From: CBDDBU01 sp965226045
Lineage (GTDB): Bacteria; Pseudomonadota; Alphaproteobacteria; VGEJ01
Assembly (NCBI GenBank): GCA_965226045.1
Contig: CBDDBU010000028.1
Location: 1-64,000 of the forward strand
Length of the DNA: 64,000 nucleotides
Direction: 5' to 3'
In this document: piece after piece, positions 16,840 to 25,865 of the stretch
Numbering within the stretch: the first letter of the stretch is position 1
Layout: every line of letters begins with the position of its first letter
Translations under genes and position numbers: made by a program
The notes under the pieces: model-generated
Told to the model about the DNA's origin: nothing
What the model saw: only the letters and a program-made list of their open reading frames with translations
Database searches by the model: none

Positions 16840-18288
16840 GGAGATGTCCCGGTCGATGTTGAAAAGTTGAGGTAGGTGTCGCTCTCCTGGAGCCGTTAGG
16901 CTCCGGGTGCTGCAAACCCAAGAGGGAGAACGACACCATGGGAAAGAATATCCGTAGTTCCAGTAGCCCGAAAGCCCTTGCCACCTCGTTTCCTATGCCG
17001 CCGCTGGCAGACGCGATGGACGCAGTCCGTCTCAGCGTGGATCGGTTCTGTCTCCTGGCCGGGGTCGAGGCCTTGGCCGAGATGATGGAGGAGGACGCCA
17101 CGACCGTGTGCGGGGCCCGACATCGTCGCCATGGGAACCGTCGGGGTTATCGCTGGGGCCATACGCAGAGCGAGATCGGCTACCACGGCGGCCGCGTGAA
17201 AGTGCAGCGGCCACGGGTTCGCGACCATGCTGGCAAGGAGGTGGGTTTGGAGAGCTGGCAGGTGCTGCGCGACGGCAACCTGTTGCTCGAGTGGGCGCTC
17301 AACCTGATGGTGCTGAACGTGTCGACCCGCAAGTACCACCGCGCGGTCCGTCTGCCCGAGGGCGACCTGGCGAAAGCGCGTGGCGACGGCACCTCGAAGT
17401 CGGCCGTTTCCCGGCGCTTTGTGGCGCTGTCGCGCAAGAAGATGAAGGCCTGGCTTGCCTCGGACCTCTCGGAGCTCGACCTGCTGGTCATCCAGATCGA
17501 CGGTCTGCATGTCGGCGACCATGTCTTGGTGGCGGCGATCGGCGTCGATGGCAACGGCGACAAGCATGTCCTGGCCGTGGTCGAGGGGGCGACGGAGAAC
17601 ACTGTCGTCGTCCAGGCCTTGCTCGACAATCTCCTCGCCAGGGGGCTCGATCCGACGCTGCCCCGGCTGTTCATCGTCGATGGCGCGAAGGCGCTCAGCA
17701 AAGCGATCCGCAACACCTTCGGTGTGGCCGCCGCCATCCAGCGCTGCCAGGTCCACAAGGGCCGTAACATCATCGAGCGCCTGCCCCTGCATTTGCATGC
17801 GAGCGTCAAGAAGGCGCTCCGTCAGGCCTGGGACCAGGACGACGCAGACAAGGCCGAACGGCTGCTGCGCAACCTGGCCCGGCGTCTGGAGCATGAGGAA
17901 CCGGGCGTCTCGGGCAGCATCCTGGAGGGGCTGGACGAGATACTCACCGTCATCCGCCTCGGCCTGCCGCACGAACTCCGGCGCTCGCTCGCCTGCACCA
18001 ACATCGTCGAGAACGCGCTCGGCACGGTGCGCCAGGTCACCCGCAACGTCAAACGCTGGAGACACGCCGAGATGGCGCTCAGATGGACCGCCGCCGGCCT
18101 GCTGGAGGCCCAGAAAACCTTCCGTCGCCTCAAGGCCTATCGTCAGCTGCCCATCCTCCGAAATGCTCTCCAGGAACACTTGAGAAAGGCTCAGGCCGAC
18201 AGTGCCATTGAAACCATCATGAAGGCAGCATAGCATCATCAACCAGCGACGCCTGCCCCACGAATTTCAACAGAGATAGGGACATCGC
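16840..18288 (+). mobile_element. Second IS256-family (Mutator-type) element, copy 1, with 9-bp target duplication
   Basis: Imperfect inverted ends: left GGAGATGTCCCGGTCGATGT, right end reversed GCGATGTCCCTATCTCTGTT, sharing GATGTCCC and TGTTGAAA. The direct repeat CAGGTTCTC is at 16831-16839 and 18289-18297. The element sits inside the 3' end of slt. Its partner copy is inverted at 27084-28530 and is three bases longer in the core (one extra GAC codon). The termini are set by the target duplication, but one base at either side is ambiguous. Confidence 0.9.
16938..18233 (+). CDS. IS256-family (Mutator-type) transposase of the second element, copy 1
   Basis: A 431-residue DDE transposase unrelated in detail to the one at 5440. 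The acidic positions are in VIQIDGLHVGDH, FIVDGAKALS and CTNIVENALG; CQVHKGRNIIERLP is the Mutator signature. The frame is intact, with ATG start and TAG stop. Compared with the copy at 27050-28435 it has single-residue differences (Tyr/Asp, Ser/Pro, Leu/Gln) and lacks one Asp in LPEGD(D)LAKARG. The long open frame on the opposite strand is a codon-bias shadow. Confidence 0.94.
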   Translation: MGKNIRSSSSPKALATSFPMPPLADAMDAVRLSVDRFCLLAGVEALAEMMEEDATTVCGARHRRHGNRRGYRWGHTQSEIGYHGGRVKVQRPRVRDHAGKEVGLESWQVLRDGNLLLEWALNLMVLNVSTRKYHRAVRLPEGDLAKARGDGTSKSAVSRRFVALSRKKMKAWLASDLSELDLLVIQIDGLHVGDHVLVAAIGVDGNGDKHVLAVVEGATENTVVVQALLDNLLARGLDPTLPRLFIVDGAKALSKAIRNTFGVAAAIQRCQVHKGRNIIERLPLHLHASVKKALRQAWDQDDADKAERLLRNLARRLEHEEPGVSGSILEGLDEILTVIRLGLPHELRRSLACTNIVENALGTVRQVTRNVKRWRHAEMALRWTAAGLLEAQKTFRRLKAYRQLPILRNALQEHLRKAQADSAIETIMKAA

Positions 18289-20409
18289 CAGGTTCTCAAT
18301 GACACGCTGTACGAAGTTGCGGGTTTCCGCGACGGGGATCAATTCGATCCAGTCGATAACGTCGATTTCACCCCGTCGCGGGTCGCCCCAATTGCGAAGC
18401 CAGCGGCGGGTTCGTGTGCCGCCGGCGTTGTACGCCGCGAGGGCCAGTACGTAGGAGCCGTCGTAGGCGTCCACCAGCGTGCCGAGGTAGCTGCCGCCGA
18501 GCCGTCAGGTTGTAGTCTATATCGTCGAGCAAGCGTCGTTCGCTATAGCCAATCCGCAATCGCCGCGCCTCGGACTTTGCTGTCGCCGGCATCACCTGCG
18601 TCAAGCCACGCGCGCCGGCGGAACTTATGGCCCCCTGGTTGAAGTCACTCTCCTGCCGCGCGACCGCCAACACCAGCGCCGGCTCGACGGCAAAGTCGTC
18701 CGGCAGGTCGAGGTGCGGGTAGGCGGGCCCGACGAGGAAGACGCCGCAGCGCAGCGCGAGCTTGGCGGCCGAGATGGCCAGCTCGGGCCGACCCACGCGC
18801 TGCGCCAACGCGCCCACCAGGGCATGCTCCCCCGGCGTATCGACGATGTCCGCGAGGCGGAGCAGGAACGAACGTTGCAGGTAGCGCTGCCCGAGTTGAT
18901 GGAGGAGAAGAACGACGTCGACAAGCTCGCGCCGCCTGAAGCGCGCAACATCCTCCTCGGTGGGGTGGGGGTCGGCGGGAATATCCAGCGCCGCCGCGCC
19001 GTTCGCGTGCGCGTTGGCCAGCTGGCCGTAGAACGTCGCTGGGTGCGTGGCGGCCTGAGCGTACCAGCCATGCGCGAGCGCCGTCTCTCCTATCGCCGTG
19101 GCGGCGCTGGCCGCCCAATATCCGGCGCGCGCCTTGCTTATCGGGAATCTGGCGAGCGCGTGCATGCGTTCGAAGTGAGTCAGCGCGGTACGGCCGTCGC
19201 CGAGGAATCGGAGCGCTATCCAACCGGCCAGCCATTCCGCCTCCGACGCCGGGCCACGCTCGACCTGGCCGTGCTCGGCAGCCAGCCGATACGCCTCCGA
19301 GACGCTCCCATCCTCTAACGTCTCGCGAAGCTGCAAGTGCCGTTCGAGCCACCACTTGTCGGCCCGAATGAGATCGGCGGGCGTATCGGCCAACAACTCC
19401 CGTGCGCGATCGTGGAAGCCCTTGCGCCGCTGCCAGCAGACCCGCTCATAGATCAATCCGGCATGACGCTTCAGCTCGGCGGGAACCTTCGCGATCGCCT
19501 CATCGACGGTGGGACCCGACAGCATCAGGAACAGGCGCGGCTCGCCGAGCAGCCCCTGGTCGGCGCTGACCCGTGGCAGCATATGCCGGGCCGGCCGTAG
19601 GCGCTCGTCCCACAGCAGGCGATCGAGGCGACCCGCGTCGATTTCTGGACCCAACACCTTCTTGTAGCGGAGATAGAACCGGCGCTCCTCGGCCGCTCTC
19701 AAATCGCCGTTGACCCATGCGTCGCGGAGGGCGGCGTCACTGTCGACGATCAAGCCGGCCTCGCGGAGTGCTTCGGCAAAGGCCGCTCGTGCCGGACCGG
19801 ATAGCGGGGGATGAGAGCGGAACCAATCGATGGTCTCCGCTGCCGGCAGGGCCAGCGCCGCGCGCGCCACGGTGCGCAGCAATGCGGCTGAGCTTGGCCA
19901 GTCCTCGCTTTTGGCGATGAAGTCAGCGATCTCGCGGAATGGCACCTGCGCCCCGGGCCGTGCAGTGGTACCAACGAATTATCTTCGCGGCCAGCGGGTA
20001 TCCTACCCCGGCCGCCAGCCCATGGGCCGAGGTCCACCGACCCGAGTTGGCGCTCTTGAACGCGCGCAAGGCCCGCAGCATATCCGCCTTCGAAAGGCCG
20101 GAGCGGGCAACGCTGTCATTGGCTTTCAGTGAAGATCGGGCTTTCGGCGAGGACCGGCGTCGCCGCGACGATCAGAATAGTGCTGACCAGGATGGCTATG
20201 GATCTCGGGCTGTTCACGATACCTGCACGTCATTTGCGCCGCGCCGCATTCGACCGGCGTGCGCATGATAGCTGTGCCGGACGGCCGCCAACAACGACGC
20301 GACGGTGCTCGGGCTGGTGACCTGGTGGGGACGGCGCGCACGCTTGCCGGCGACCCGGCGCTGCGGCTATGGTGCGGCTCCCCAACGACATCCTATGAAG
20401 GCCTTGGCC

Positions 20410-21285
20410 ATGTTCAAGGGATCTTTCACGGCCTTGATCACGCCCTTCCGCAACGGAGGCGTGGACGAGAAGTCTTTTCAAGAGTTCGTCGAGTGGCAGA
20501 TCCAAGAGGGCGCGCACGGCGTCGTGCCGTGCGGCACGACCGGAGAGTCGCCGACGTTGAGCCATGCTGAGCACATGCGCGTGACCGAGTTGTGTGTCGA
20601 GGTAGCGGACAAACGGGTGCCGGTTGTCCCCGGCACGGGCTCGAATTCGACCGAGGAAGCGATCGAACTATCACGACATGCCAAGGAGGCGGGCGCCGAC
20701 GCCACCCTCCATGTGACGCCATATTACAACAAACCCACTCAGGAAGGCCTCTACCAGCACTACAAGGCCATCCATGACGCCGTCGACATTCCGATCATCA
20801 TTTACAACATCCCCGGCCGCAGCGTGGTGAACATGTCGATCGACACGATGGCGCGGCTGGCCGAACTCCCTGGGGTGATTGGCGTGAAGGACGCGACGGC
20901 CGATCTCGCGCGGGTGAGTTCGACGCGGCTCAGGCTGGGGTCGGATTTCTGCCAGATGTCGGGCGAGGACGCGACCGCGCTTGCCTTGATGGCCCATGGC
21001 GGCCACGGCTGTATCTCGGTCACCGCGAATGTCGCGCCGCGCGCCTGCTCCGAGTTCCAGACCGCCTGCCTGAACGGCGACTACGGCGCCGCCCTGGCCT
21101 ACCAGGATCGTTTGATGCCGTTGCACGAAGCGCTGTTCCTCGAAACAAGTCCCGCGCCGGTCAAATATGCGGCCAGCTTGCTGGGAAAATGCGAGAACGC
21201 GGTGCGCCTACCTCTGGTCGAAGTGGGCGATAGTACCAAGGCCAGCGTCAAGGCCGCGATGCAGGCGGCGGGCCTGCTCAACTGA
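20410..21285 (+). CDS. dapA: 4-hydroxy-tetrahydrodipicolinate synthase
   Basis: Condenses pyruvate with aspartate semialdehyde in lysine and diaminopimelate synthesis. The Schiff-base lysine is in IGVKDATADLAR (about residue 160). PCGTTGESPTLSH holds the catalytic Thr pair and TPYYNKPTQEG the Tyr relay. The length of 291 residues is normal. The ATG of MFKGS at 20410 is chosen because AAGG lies eight bases upstream and homologues begin here; an ATG at 20395 would add MKALA. The stop overlaps the apparent CTG start of smpB. Confidence 0.95.
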   Translation: MFKGSFTALITPFRNGGVDEKSFQEFVEWQIQEGAHGVVPCGTTGESPTLSHAEHMRVTELCVEVADKRVPVVPGTGSNSTEEAIELSRHAKEAGADATLHVTPYYNKPTQEGLYQHYKAIHDAVDIPIIIYNIPGRSVVNMSIDTMARLAELPGVIGVKDATADLARVSSTRLRLGSDFCQMSGEDATALALMAHGGHGCISVTANVAPRACSEFQTACLNGDYGAALAYQDRLMPLHEALFLETSPAPVKYAASLLGKCENAVRLPLVEVGDSTKASVKAAMQAAGLLN

Positions 21286-21755
21286 CCGCGAACCAGCCGG
21301 CGCCGCGGCGTCTGGTAACGGTCAACCGACGAGCTCGCTTCGAGTACACCATCGATGACCGGATCGAAGCCGGGCTCGTGCTGGTGGGTACCGAAGTCAA
21401 GAGTCTGCGCGAGGGTAAGAGCGATATTGGCGATGCCTACGCGGCCCCGCGCGGCGGCGAGCTCCATCTTTTGAATGCCTACATTCCCGAGTACGGAGCC
21501 GCCACTCGCTTCAATCACGAGCCTCGGCGCCCGCGCAAGCTCCTACTGCATCGCCGCGAAATGGAGCGATTGTCCGGGGCGGTGGCCCGCAAGGGCGTCA
21601 CGCTTGTTCCGCTCTCGATTTATTTCAACGAGCGCGGCCGGGCGAAGGTCGAACTCGGGCTCGCTCGCGGCAAGCAGTTGCACGACAAGCGGGCCGCCGA
21701 CAAGGACCGTACGTGGCAGCGCGACAAGGCCCGCATCATGCGCGAGGAGCGCTAG
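21282..21755 (+). CDS. smpB: SsrA-binding protein SmpB, apparent CTG start
   Basis: The tmRNA partner that delivers SsrA to stalled ribosomes. The conserved sequence runs from NRRARFEYTIDDRIEAGLVL through GTEVKSLREGKSDIGDAYA to a basic tail ending REER. No ATG, GTG or TTG occurs in this frame between an upstream TAG and a GTG at 21378, which lies inside the conserved core. The only plausible initiation codon is CTG at 21282, overlapping the dapA stop (CTGA). Other alphaproteobacterial SmpB proteins begin MTA-, so LTANQ here looks like the true N-terminus with ATG changed to CTG. That would give 157 residues, a normal length. Confidence 0.85.
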   Translation: MTANQPAPRRLVTVNRRARFEYTIDDRIEAGLVLVGTEVKSLREGKSDIGDAYAAPRGGELHLLNAYIPEYGAATRFNHEPRRPRKLLLHRREMERLSGAVARKGVTLVPLSIYFNERGRAKVELGLARGKQLHDKRAADKDRTWQRDKARIMREER

Positions 21756-22387
21756 TCCCCGTCGATCAATTCCCGGACGCGGGCAACGACGGCGTCAAAC
21801 ATCTCGACCGTGAGCCGGCCGGTATTGGTGTTGTAGCGGGAACAATGGTAGCTATCGGCCAATGTGAACCCGCCGGGCGGGGAGTGCAGGGCACCGTGGG
21901 CGAAGGGGTACGCGGCCTGTCGTGCGTCCAGTGCGGCGACCACACTACGGTGCGCGATCGTGCCAAGCGCGAGAATCGCTCTCAGGTTGGGGAGAGACGC
22001 AATCTCGTGGCGTAGGAAGGAGCGGCAGGTGTTGATTTCCGTGGCGGTCGGGCGATTTTGCGGCGGCACACATCGAACGGCGTTGGTGATCCGGCACCGA
22101 GCGAGTGTGAGGCCATCATCGGCGGACCGATCATAGTGGCCGCGCGCGAAGCCATAGGCCGTCAATGTGCGATAGAGGAGGTCGCCGGCGAAGTCGCCGG
22201 TGAAGGGCCGGCCTGTTCGGTTGGCGCCCGACACCCCCGGCGCCAAGCCGACGATCAGCAATGCCGCGTCGCAACCTCCGAAGGCGGGAACGGGCGCGTT
22301 GTGCCAGTCGGGTTTGGCCTCCCGGTTGACGCGGCGGAACTCGGCTAAACGCGGGCATCGGTTGCAGTCGGTCGGCGGTTCGGTCAC
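21752..22387 (-). CDS. Uracil-DNA glycosylase, family 5-like (UdgB type)
   Basis: An iron-sulphur uracil-DNA glycosylase for base excision repair. It starts with the CNRCPRLAEFR cysteine pair typical of the Fe4S4 families, followed by WHNAPVPAFG, IVGLAPGVSGANRTGRPF (motif 1, GLAPG), further Cys residues in LARCRITNAVRCVPPQNRP, and the motif 2 His in DSYHCSRYNTNTGR. This layout matches family 5. The GTG at 22387 (VTEPPTDCNRC) is chosen; the in-frame ATG at 22471 would add 28 residues not seen in homologues. It is convergent with smpB, and the stops overlap by four bases. Confidence 0.87.
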   Translation of the reverse strand: MTEPPTDCNRCPRLAEFRRVNREAKPDWHNAPVPAFGGCDAALLIVGLAPGVSGANRTGRPFTGDFAGDLLYRTLTAYGFARGHYDRSADDGLTLARCRITNAVRCVPPQNRPTATEINTCRSFLRHEIASLPNLRAILALGTIAHRSVVAALDARQAAYPFAHGALHSPPGGFTLADSYHCSRYNTNTGRLTVEMFDAVVARVRELIDGD

Positions 22388-22486
22388 TAGGGGCCTAGGA
22401 TAACCATGTTGCCTCGTCACGCTCCGTTGGGCGGCTGGCGCCAAACATAAGCCGCAGCGAAGGGGGGGCAAGGGGGATCGCGGCAG

Positions 22487-22993
22487 GTGCCCATGATTTT
22501 CGTCGGTCTAGGAGCGAACTTGCCGCATCCGCGATTTGGACGGCCGCGCCAAGCGCTGGAAGCTGCGCTGCTGGCGCTTGCGGCGATGGGGCCCTTGATC
22601 GTGCGTCGTTCGCGCTGGTATCTCAGCACGCCGGTTCCCGTTTCGGACCAACCTTGGTTCGTTAACGCGGTGATTGCGATCGCCACCGAACGATCGCCAG
22701 CTCGATTGCTAAGCGATCTGCACGACGTTGAGCGGCAGTTCGGGCGCCAGCGGGTCGAGCGCGATGAGGCGAGAGTCCTGGACCTCGATCTGCTGGCGTA
22801 TGATGAGGAGGTGTGCGACGATGGCGCTGCTTTGCTGCCCCATCCTCGGCTCACCGAGCGTGCCTTCGTGTTGCTACCATTGCGCGAGGTCGCTCCTCAG
22901 TGGCGGCACCCGCTCTCCGGCCAATGCGTCGGCGATCTGGTCGCGGCGCTTCCTGGGCATCAAATCGCTAGACCGATGCTCGCTTGCGACTGA
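22487..22993 (+). CDS. folK: 2-amino-4-hydroxy-6-hydroxymethyldihydropteridine diphosphokinase
   Basis: Transfers pyrophosphate from ATP to the pterin in folate synthesis. Signatures: FVGLGANLP at the N-terminus, the substrate loop WYLSTPVPVSDQPWFVNAV, RVLDLDLLAYDE (Mg-binding Asp pair) and PHPRLTERAFVLLPL. At 168 residues it is the usual size. GTG at 22487 and ATG at 22493 are both possible starts, two codons apart. It stands upstream of rpoZ as in related alphaproteobacteria. Confidence 0.93.
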   Translation: MPMIFVGLGANLPHPRFGRPRQALEAALLALAAMGPLIVRRSRWYLSTPVPVSDQPWFVNAVIAIATERSPARLLSDLHDVERQFGRQRVERDEARVLDLDLLAYDEEVCDDGAALLPHPRLTERAFVLLPLREVAPQWRHPLSGQCVGDLVAALPGHQIARPMLACD

Positions 22994-23023
22994 TGGGGCC
23001 ACGGCTCATGGGGCCACGGCCGG

Positions 23024-23041
23024 GGGGTGCACTTGCGCCCC
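23024..23041 (+). terminator. Possible short hairpin after folK
   Basis: GGGGTGC (23024-23030) can pair with GCGCCCC (23035-23041) around an ACTT loop, with one G-U pair. There is no T tract, so termination is only a suggestion. A 13-bp direct repeat ATGGGGCCACGGC lies just upstream at 22993-23005 and 23008-23020. Confidence 0.3.
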
Positions 23042-23097
23042 TGGGAACGACCGAATATTCTTGACACTGAAACGATTTAGCGGTTGGAGCGACATCG

Positions 23098-23550
23098 ATG
23101 GCGCGTATTACGGTTGAAGACTGCATCCTCGAAATACCGAATCGCTTTGATCTTGTCCTGTTGGCGGCGCACCGCGCGCGCGGCATCGCCGCCGGCGAAC
23201 CGTTGACGGTCGAGCGCGACAACGACAAGAACACGGTGGTCGCGTTGCGCGAGATCGCCGAGCGAGCCGTCGATAAGGAAGAGCTCGCGGAGGCGCGGTT
23301 GCGCGGAATGCAGCGCCACGTCGAGCAGGATGAGCCGGAAGAAGACGAAATGGCGCTGCTGATGGCCAACGAGCAGTGGAGCGAAACGGCGCGCGCCGAT
23401 GCCGACGCGGTCCGATCCGCGGTGGAGGACATCGACGACGCTCATCCGAGCGCGGGCGACAAGCCCGCCGCGCCGCGCATCGATCCCGAAGCCGCGATCG
23501 ATGCGCCCGCGGACGTGAATGGCGGCGTGGAAAACGATCAAGACGGCTAA
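23098..23550 (+). CDS. rpoZ: RNA polymerase omega subunit
   Basis: The small RNA polymerase subunit that binds the beta' C-terminus and forms part of the ppGpp site. MARITVEDCILEIPNRFDLVLLAA is split over the conserved core, followed by HRARGIAAGEP and NTVVALREIAE. At 150 residues it carries a long acidic tail, common in this group. GGAG lies nine bases before the ATG. It directly precedes the ppGpp synthetase/hydrolase gene, which is a conserved pairing. Confidence 0.95.
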   Translation: MARITVEDCILEIPNRFDLVLLAAHRARGIAAGEPLTVERDNDKNTVVALREIAERAVDKEELAEARLRGMQRHVEQDEPEEDEMALLMANEQWSETARADADAVRSAVEDIDDAHPSAGDKPAAPRIDPEAAIDAPADVNGGVENDQDG

Positions 23551-23611
23551 CATCGACGTTCCGTCAGCCGCCGCTCGGCGGTTGGAAGCCCCCGCCCCAA
23601 CTCCGCGTGAT

Positions 23612-25771
23612 ATGACGCGGAGACCATTGAGTTCACCTTCCGCGTTGATCGACGCCATCAGCGCGTATGACGGCAGCGTCGATGCCGAACTCATCACCCG
23701 TGCCTATGGGTTTTCGCAGCGGGCGCATGCGTCGCAAACGCGCGCTTCTGGCGACACATACTTTTCGCATCCGCTCGAGGTCGCCGGCATCGTCATTCAG
23801 ATGAAGCTGGATAGCGCCACCGTTGTCACGGCGCTGCTTCACGATACGGTCGAAGACACGCTCGCGACGATTGACGAAATCGGCGCCCAGTTCGGCAACG
23901 AGATTGGACGCCTGGTCGACGGCGTCACCAAACTCTCCAAGCTGGAGTTGCGATCGGAACGCACGCGCGAGGCGGAGAACTTTCGCAAGCTTTTGCTCGC
24001 GATGTCCAATGACATTCGGGTCCTGTTGGTGAAGCTCGCCGACCGTCTCCACAATATGCAGACACTCATGCACATCGGCGATCCCGAGAAACGTCGGCGG
24101 ATCGCACGCGAGACGATGGATATTTATGCGCCGCTTGCCGAGCGCATCGGCATGCAGGAGATGAAGGAGGAGCTAGAAGACCTGGCTTTTCAAGAACTCA
24201 ATCCGGACGCGCGCGCCTCGGTTGTTACCCGTCTGGCGTTCCTGCGCGAACGGGGCGACGATCTTGTCGAGCGCATCGCGGACCGCTTGGAGCGGATGCT
24301 GGGCGGCGCTGGCATCGTGGCGGAGGTGTCGGGGCGCGAGAAGCGTTCCTATTCGATCTGGCGCAAGATGGAGCGGAAGAACATCTCGTTCGAGCAACTC
24401 TCCGACATCATGGCCTTCCGCATCGTCGTTGAAACGGTGCCCGACTGCTACCTCGCTTTGGGAGCGGTACACGGCGCCCATCCCATGATCCCCGGAAGCT
24501 TCAAGGACTACATCTCTCTCCCCAAGACAAACCGCTATAGCGCTCTGCACACAACCGTCATTGGCCCCGAGCAACAGCGTATCGAGGTCCAGATATGCGA
24601 TCGGGAGATGTGGGAGGTGGCGGATCTCGGGGTCGCCGCGCACTGGACCTACAAGCAAGACGCCGTCACCGATGGCAGCAAGTATCGATGGATCCGAGAA
24701 CTCCTCGAAATTCTTGATCACGCGTCCAATCCCGAAGAATTCCTCGAGCACACCAAGCTCGAAATGTTTCAAGACCAAGTTTTTTGTTTTTCGCCGAAGG
24801 GCGACCTGATCGTGCTGCCCCAAGGCGCCAGCCCGATCGACTTCGCCTACGCCGTTCACACCCAGGTCGGGGACACGTGCGTAGGCGCCAAGGTCAACGG
24901 TCGCCTGGCGCCTTTTCGAACCCAACTTCGGACCGGCGACCAAGTAGAGATCATACGCTCCGAGGCCCAAACACCGTCGCCTACCTGGGAAAACCTTGTC
25001 GTCACGGGCAAGGCGCGGTCGGCGATCCGCCGCTTCGTTCGCAACCGGCGGAAGTCTGAATACCTCGAGCTGGGGCGGTCGATAGTGGACAAGGCTTCAC
25101 GCGAGGCTGGGCACGATTGTTCGGAACCGGCGCTAGAAGCGGCGCTCGGCAAACTGCAACACAAGACGCTGAATGATCTTTACGAGGCGGTGGGCCAGGG
25201 CGTCCTCACCGGTCGTGACGTGATCGCGGCAGCGTTCCCTGGAGAATCGACCCTGTCGCGGGCGGGCCGCATGTTGAGCTTTGTCCGCTCGCGAACGCGG
25301 CGCAGCCGTCCATCCGACGCGCCGATTCCGATACGTGGCCTCATCCCCGGTATGGCCGTGCACTTCGCCGATTGTTGCCATCCGTTGCCGGGCGATCGGA
25401 TAGTCGGCATACAGACGTCGGGCAAGGGCGTGACGGTGCACACCATAGACTGCGACACACTGGAAACCGTCTCCGATTCCCCCGAACGATGGATAGACAT
25501 AGCCTGGGATCCCGATCCGGATGCGCTCGCGGGACACGTGTCCCGTATTCGAGCGGTGGTCGACAACAAACCGGGCACGCTCGGTACATTGACCACGGTG
25601 ATTGCGCGGAACCTCGGCAACATCAGCAATCTGAAGATTTCGAACCGCTCGGCCGACTTCTTTGAGTTTCTGGTGGATATCGAGGTTCGCGATCTCAAGC
25701 ACCTCACCCAGATCATGGCCGGCTTGCGGGCCGAGCCGGCCATCGCATCCGTCGAGCGCGTGCGCGGTTGA
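23612..25771 (+). CDS. rsh: Bifunctional (p)ppGpp synthetase/hydrolase (Rsh)
   Basis: The single long RelA/SpoT homologue that makes and degrades the stringent-response alarmone; about 719 residues. The hydrolase HD domain is intact: His53 (SHPLEVA) and His77-Asp78 (HDTVED). The synthetase domain shows RSYSIWRKM, FKDYISLPKTNRYSALHT and DREMWEVADLGVAAHW. The TGS domain (FSPKGDLIVLPQGASPIDFAY) starts near residue 390, and an ACT domain ends the protein. The ATG at 23612 fits homologues; the open frame continues upstream into rpoZ. Both activities are predicted. Confidence 0.95.
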   Translation: MTRRPLSSPSALIDAISAYDGSVDAELITRAYGFSQRAHASQTRASGDTYFSHPLEVAGIVIQMKLDSATVVTALLHDTVEDTLATIDEIGAQFGNEIGRLVDGVTKLSKLELRSERTREAENFRKLLLAMSNDIRVLLVKLADRLHNMQTLMHIGDPEKRRRIARETMDIYAPLAERIGMQEMKEELEDLAFQELNPDARASVVTRLAFLRERGDDLVERIADRLERMLGGAGIVAEVSGREKRSYSIWRKMERKNISFEQLSDIMAFRIVVETVPDCYLALGAVHGAHPMIPGSFKDYISLPKTNRYSALHTTVIGPEQQRIEVQICDREMWEVADLGVAAHWTYKQDAVTDGSKYRWIRELLEILDHASNPEEFLEHTKLEMFQDQVFCFSPKGDLIVLPQGASPIDFAYAVHTQVGDTCVGAKVNGRLAPFRTQLRTGDQVEIIRSEAQTPSPTWENLVVTGKARSAIRRFVRNRRKSEYLELGRSIVDKASREAGHDCSEPALEAALGKLQHKTLNDLYEAVGQGVLTGRDVIAAAFPGESTLSRAGRMLSFVRSRTRRSRPSDAPIPIRGLIPGMAVHFADCCHPLPGDRIVGIQTSGKGVTVHTIDCDTLETVSDSPERWIDIAWDPDPDALAGHVSRIRAVVDNKPGTLGTLTTVIARNLGNISNLKISNRSADFFEFLVDIEVRDLKHLTQIMAGLRAEPAIASVERVRG

Positions 25772-25865
25772 ACCGGGCTCGGGGAGGCTGGCTTGTCTTC
25801 CCGCCGCCCACGGCTATGGGCTAGAGTGCGCGCGGCCACCGTTGCCGTATCGTCTGGCGAGGATA

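Larger units (their letters stand above)
16750..20217 (-). pseudogene. slt: Soluble lytic murein transglycosylase pseudogene (three frameshifts, IS insertion, late stop)
   Basis: A remnant of a periplasmic lytic transglycosylase that cleaves peptidoglycan. The GTG at 20217 encodes a signal peptide ending TPVLAESP. Near 20125 the frame shifts to SVARSGLSKADMLRALRAF. Near 19945 it shifts again into VPFREIADFIAKSEDWP, and that frame carries the helical U/L domain and the catalytic start ARQESDFNQGAISSAGARGL. Near 18500 it shifts a third time to LGGSYLGTLVDAYDGSYV and AAYNAGGTRTRRW. An IS256-type element then interrupts the conserved NFVQRVIENL at 18289. The last codons (HVYR, a TAA, then RLGAND) lie beyond the IS at 16750-16830. 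The 9-bp target duplication joins them exactly. This gene is certainly inactive. Confidence 0.92.

Noticed and set aside
16896..18242. Long open frames on the strand opposite the second IS256-type transposase (also at 27128-28477)
   Set aside because: They mirror the transposase codons in GC-rich DNA, have low-complexity composition and match no family.
23061..23066. TTGACA upstream of rpoZ as a -35 promoter box
   Set aside because: It lies only 37 bases before the ATG with a GGAG ribosome-binding site between, and no -10 box sits at the right spacing.
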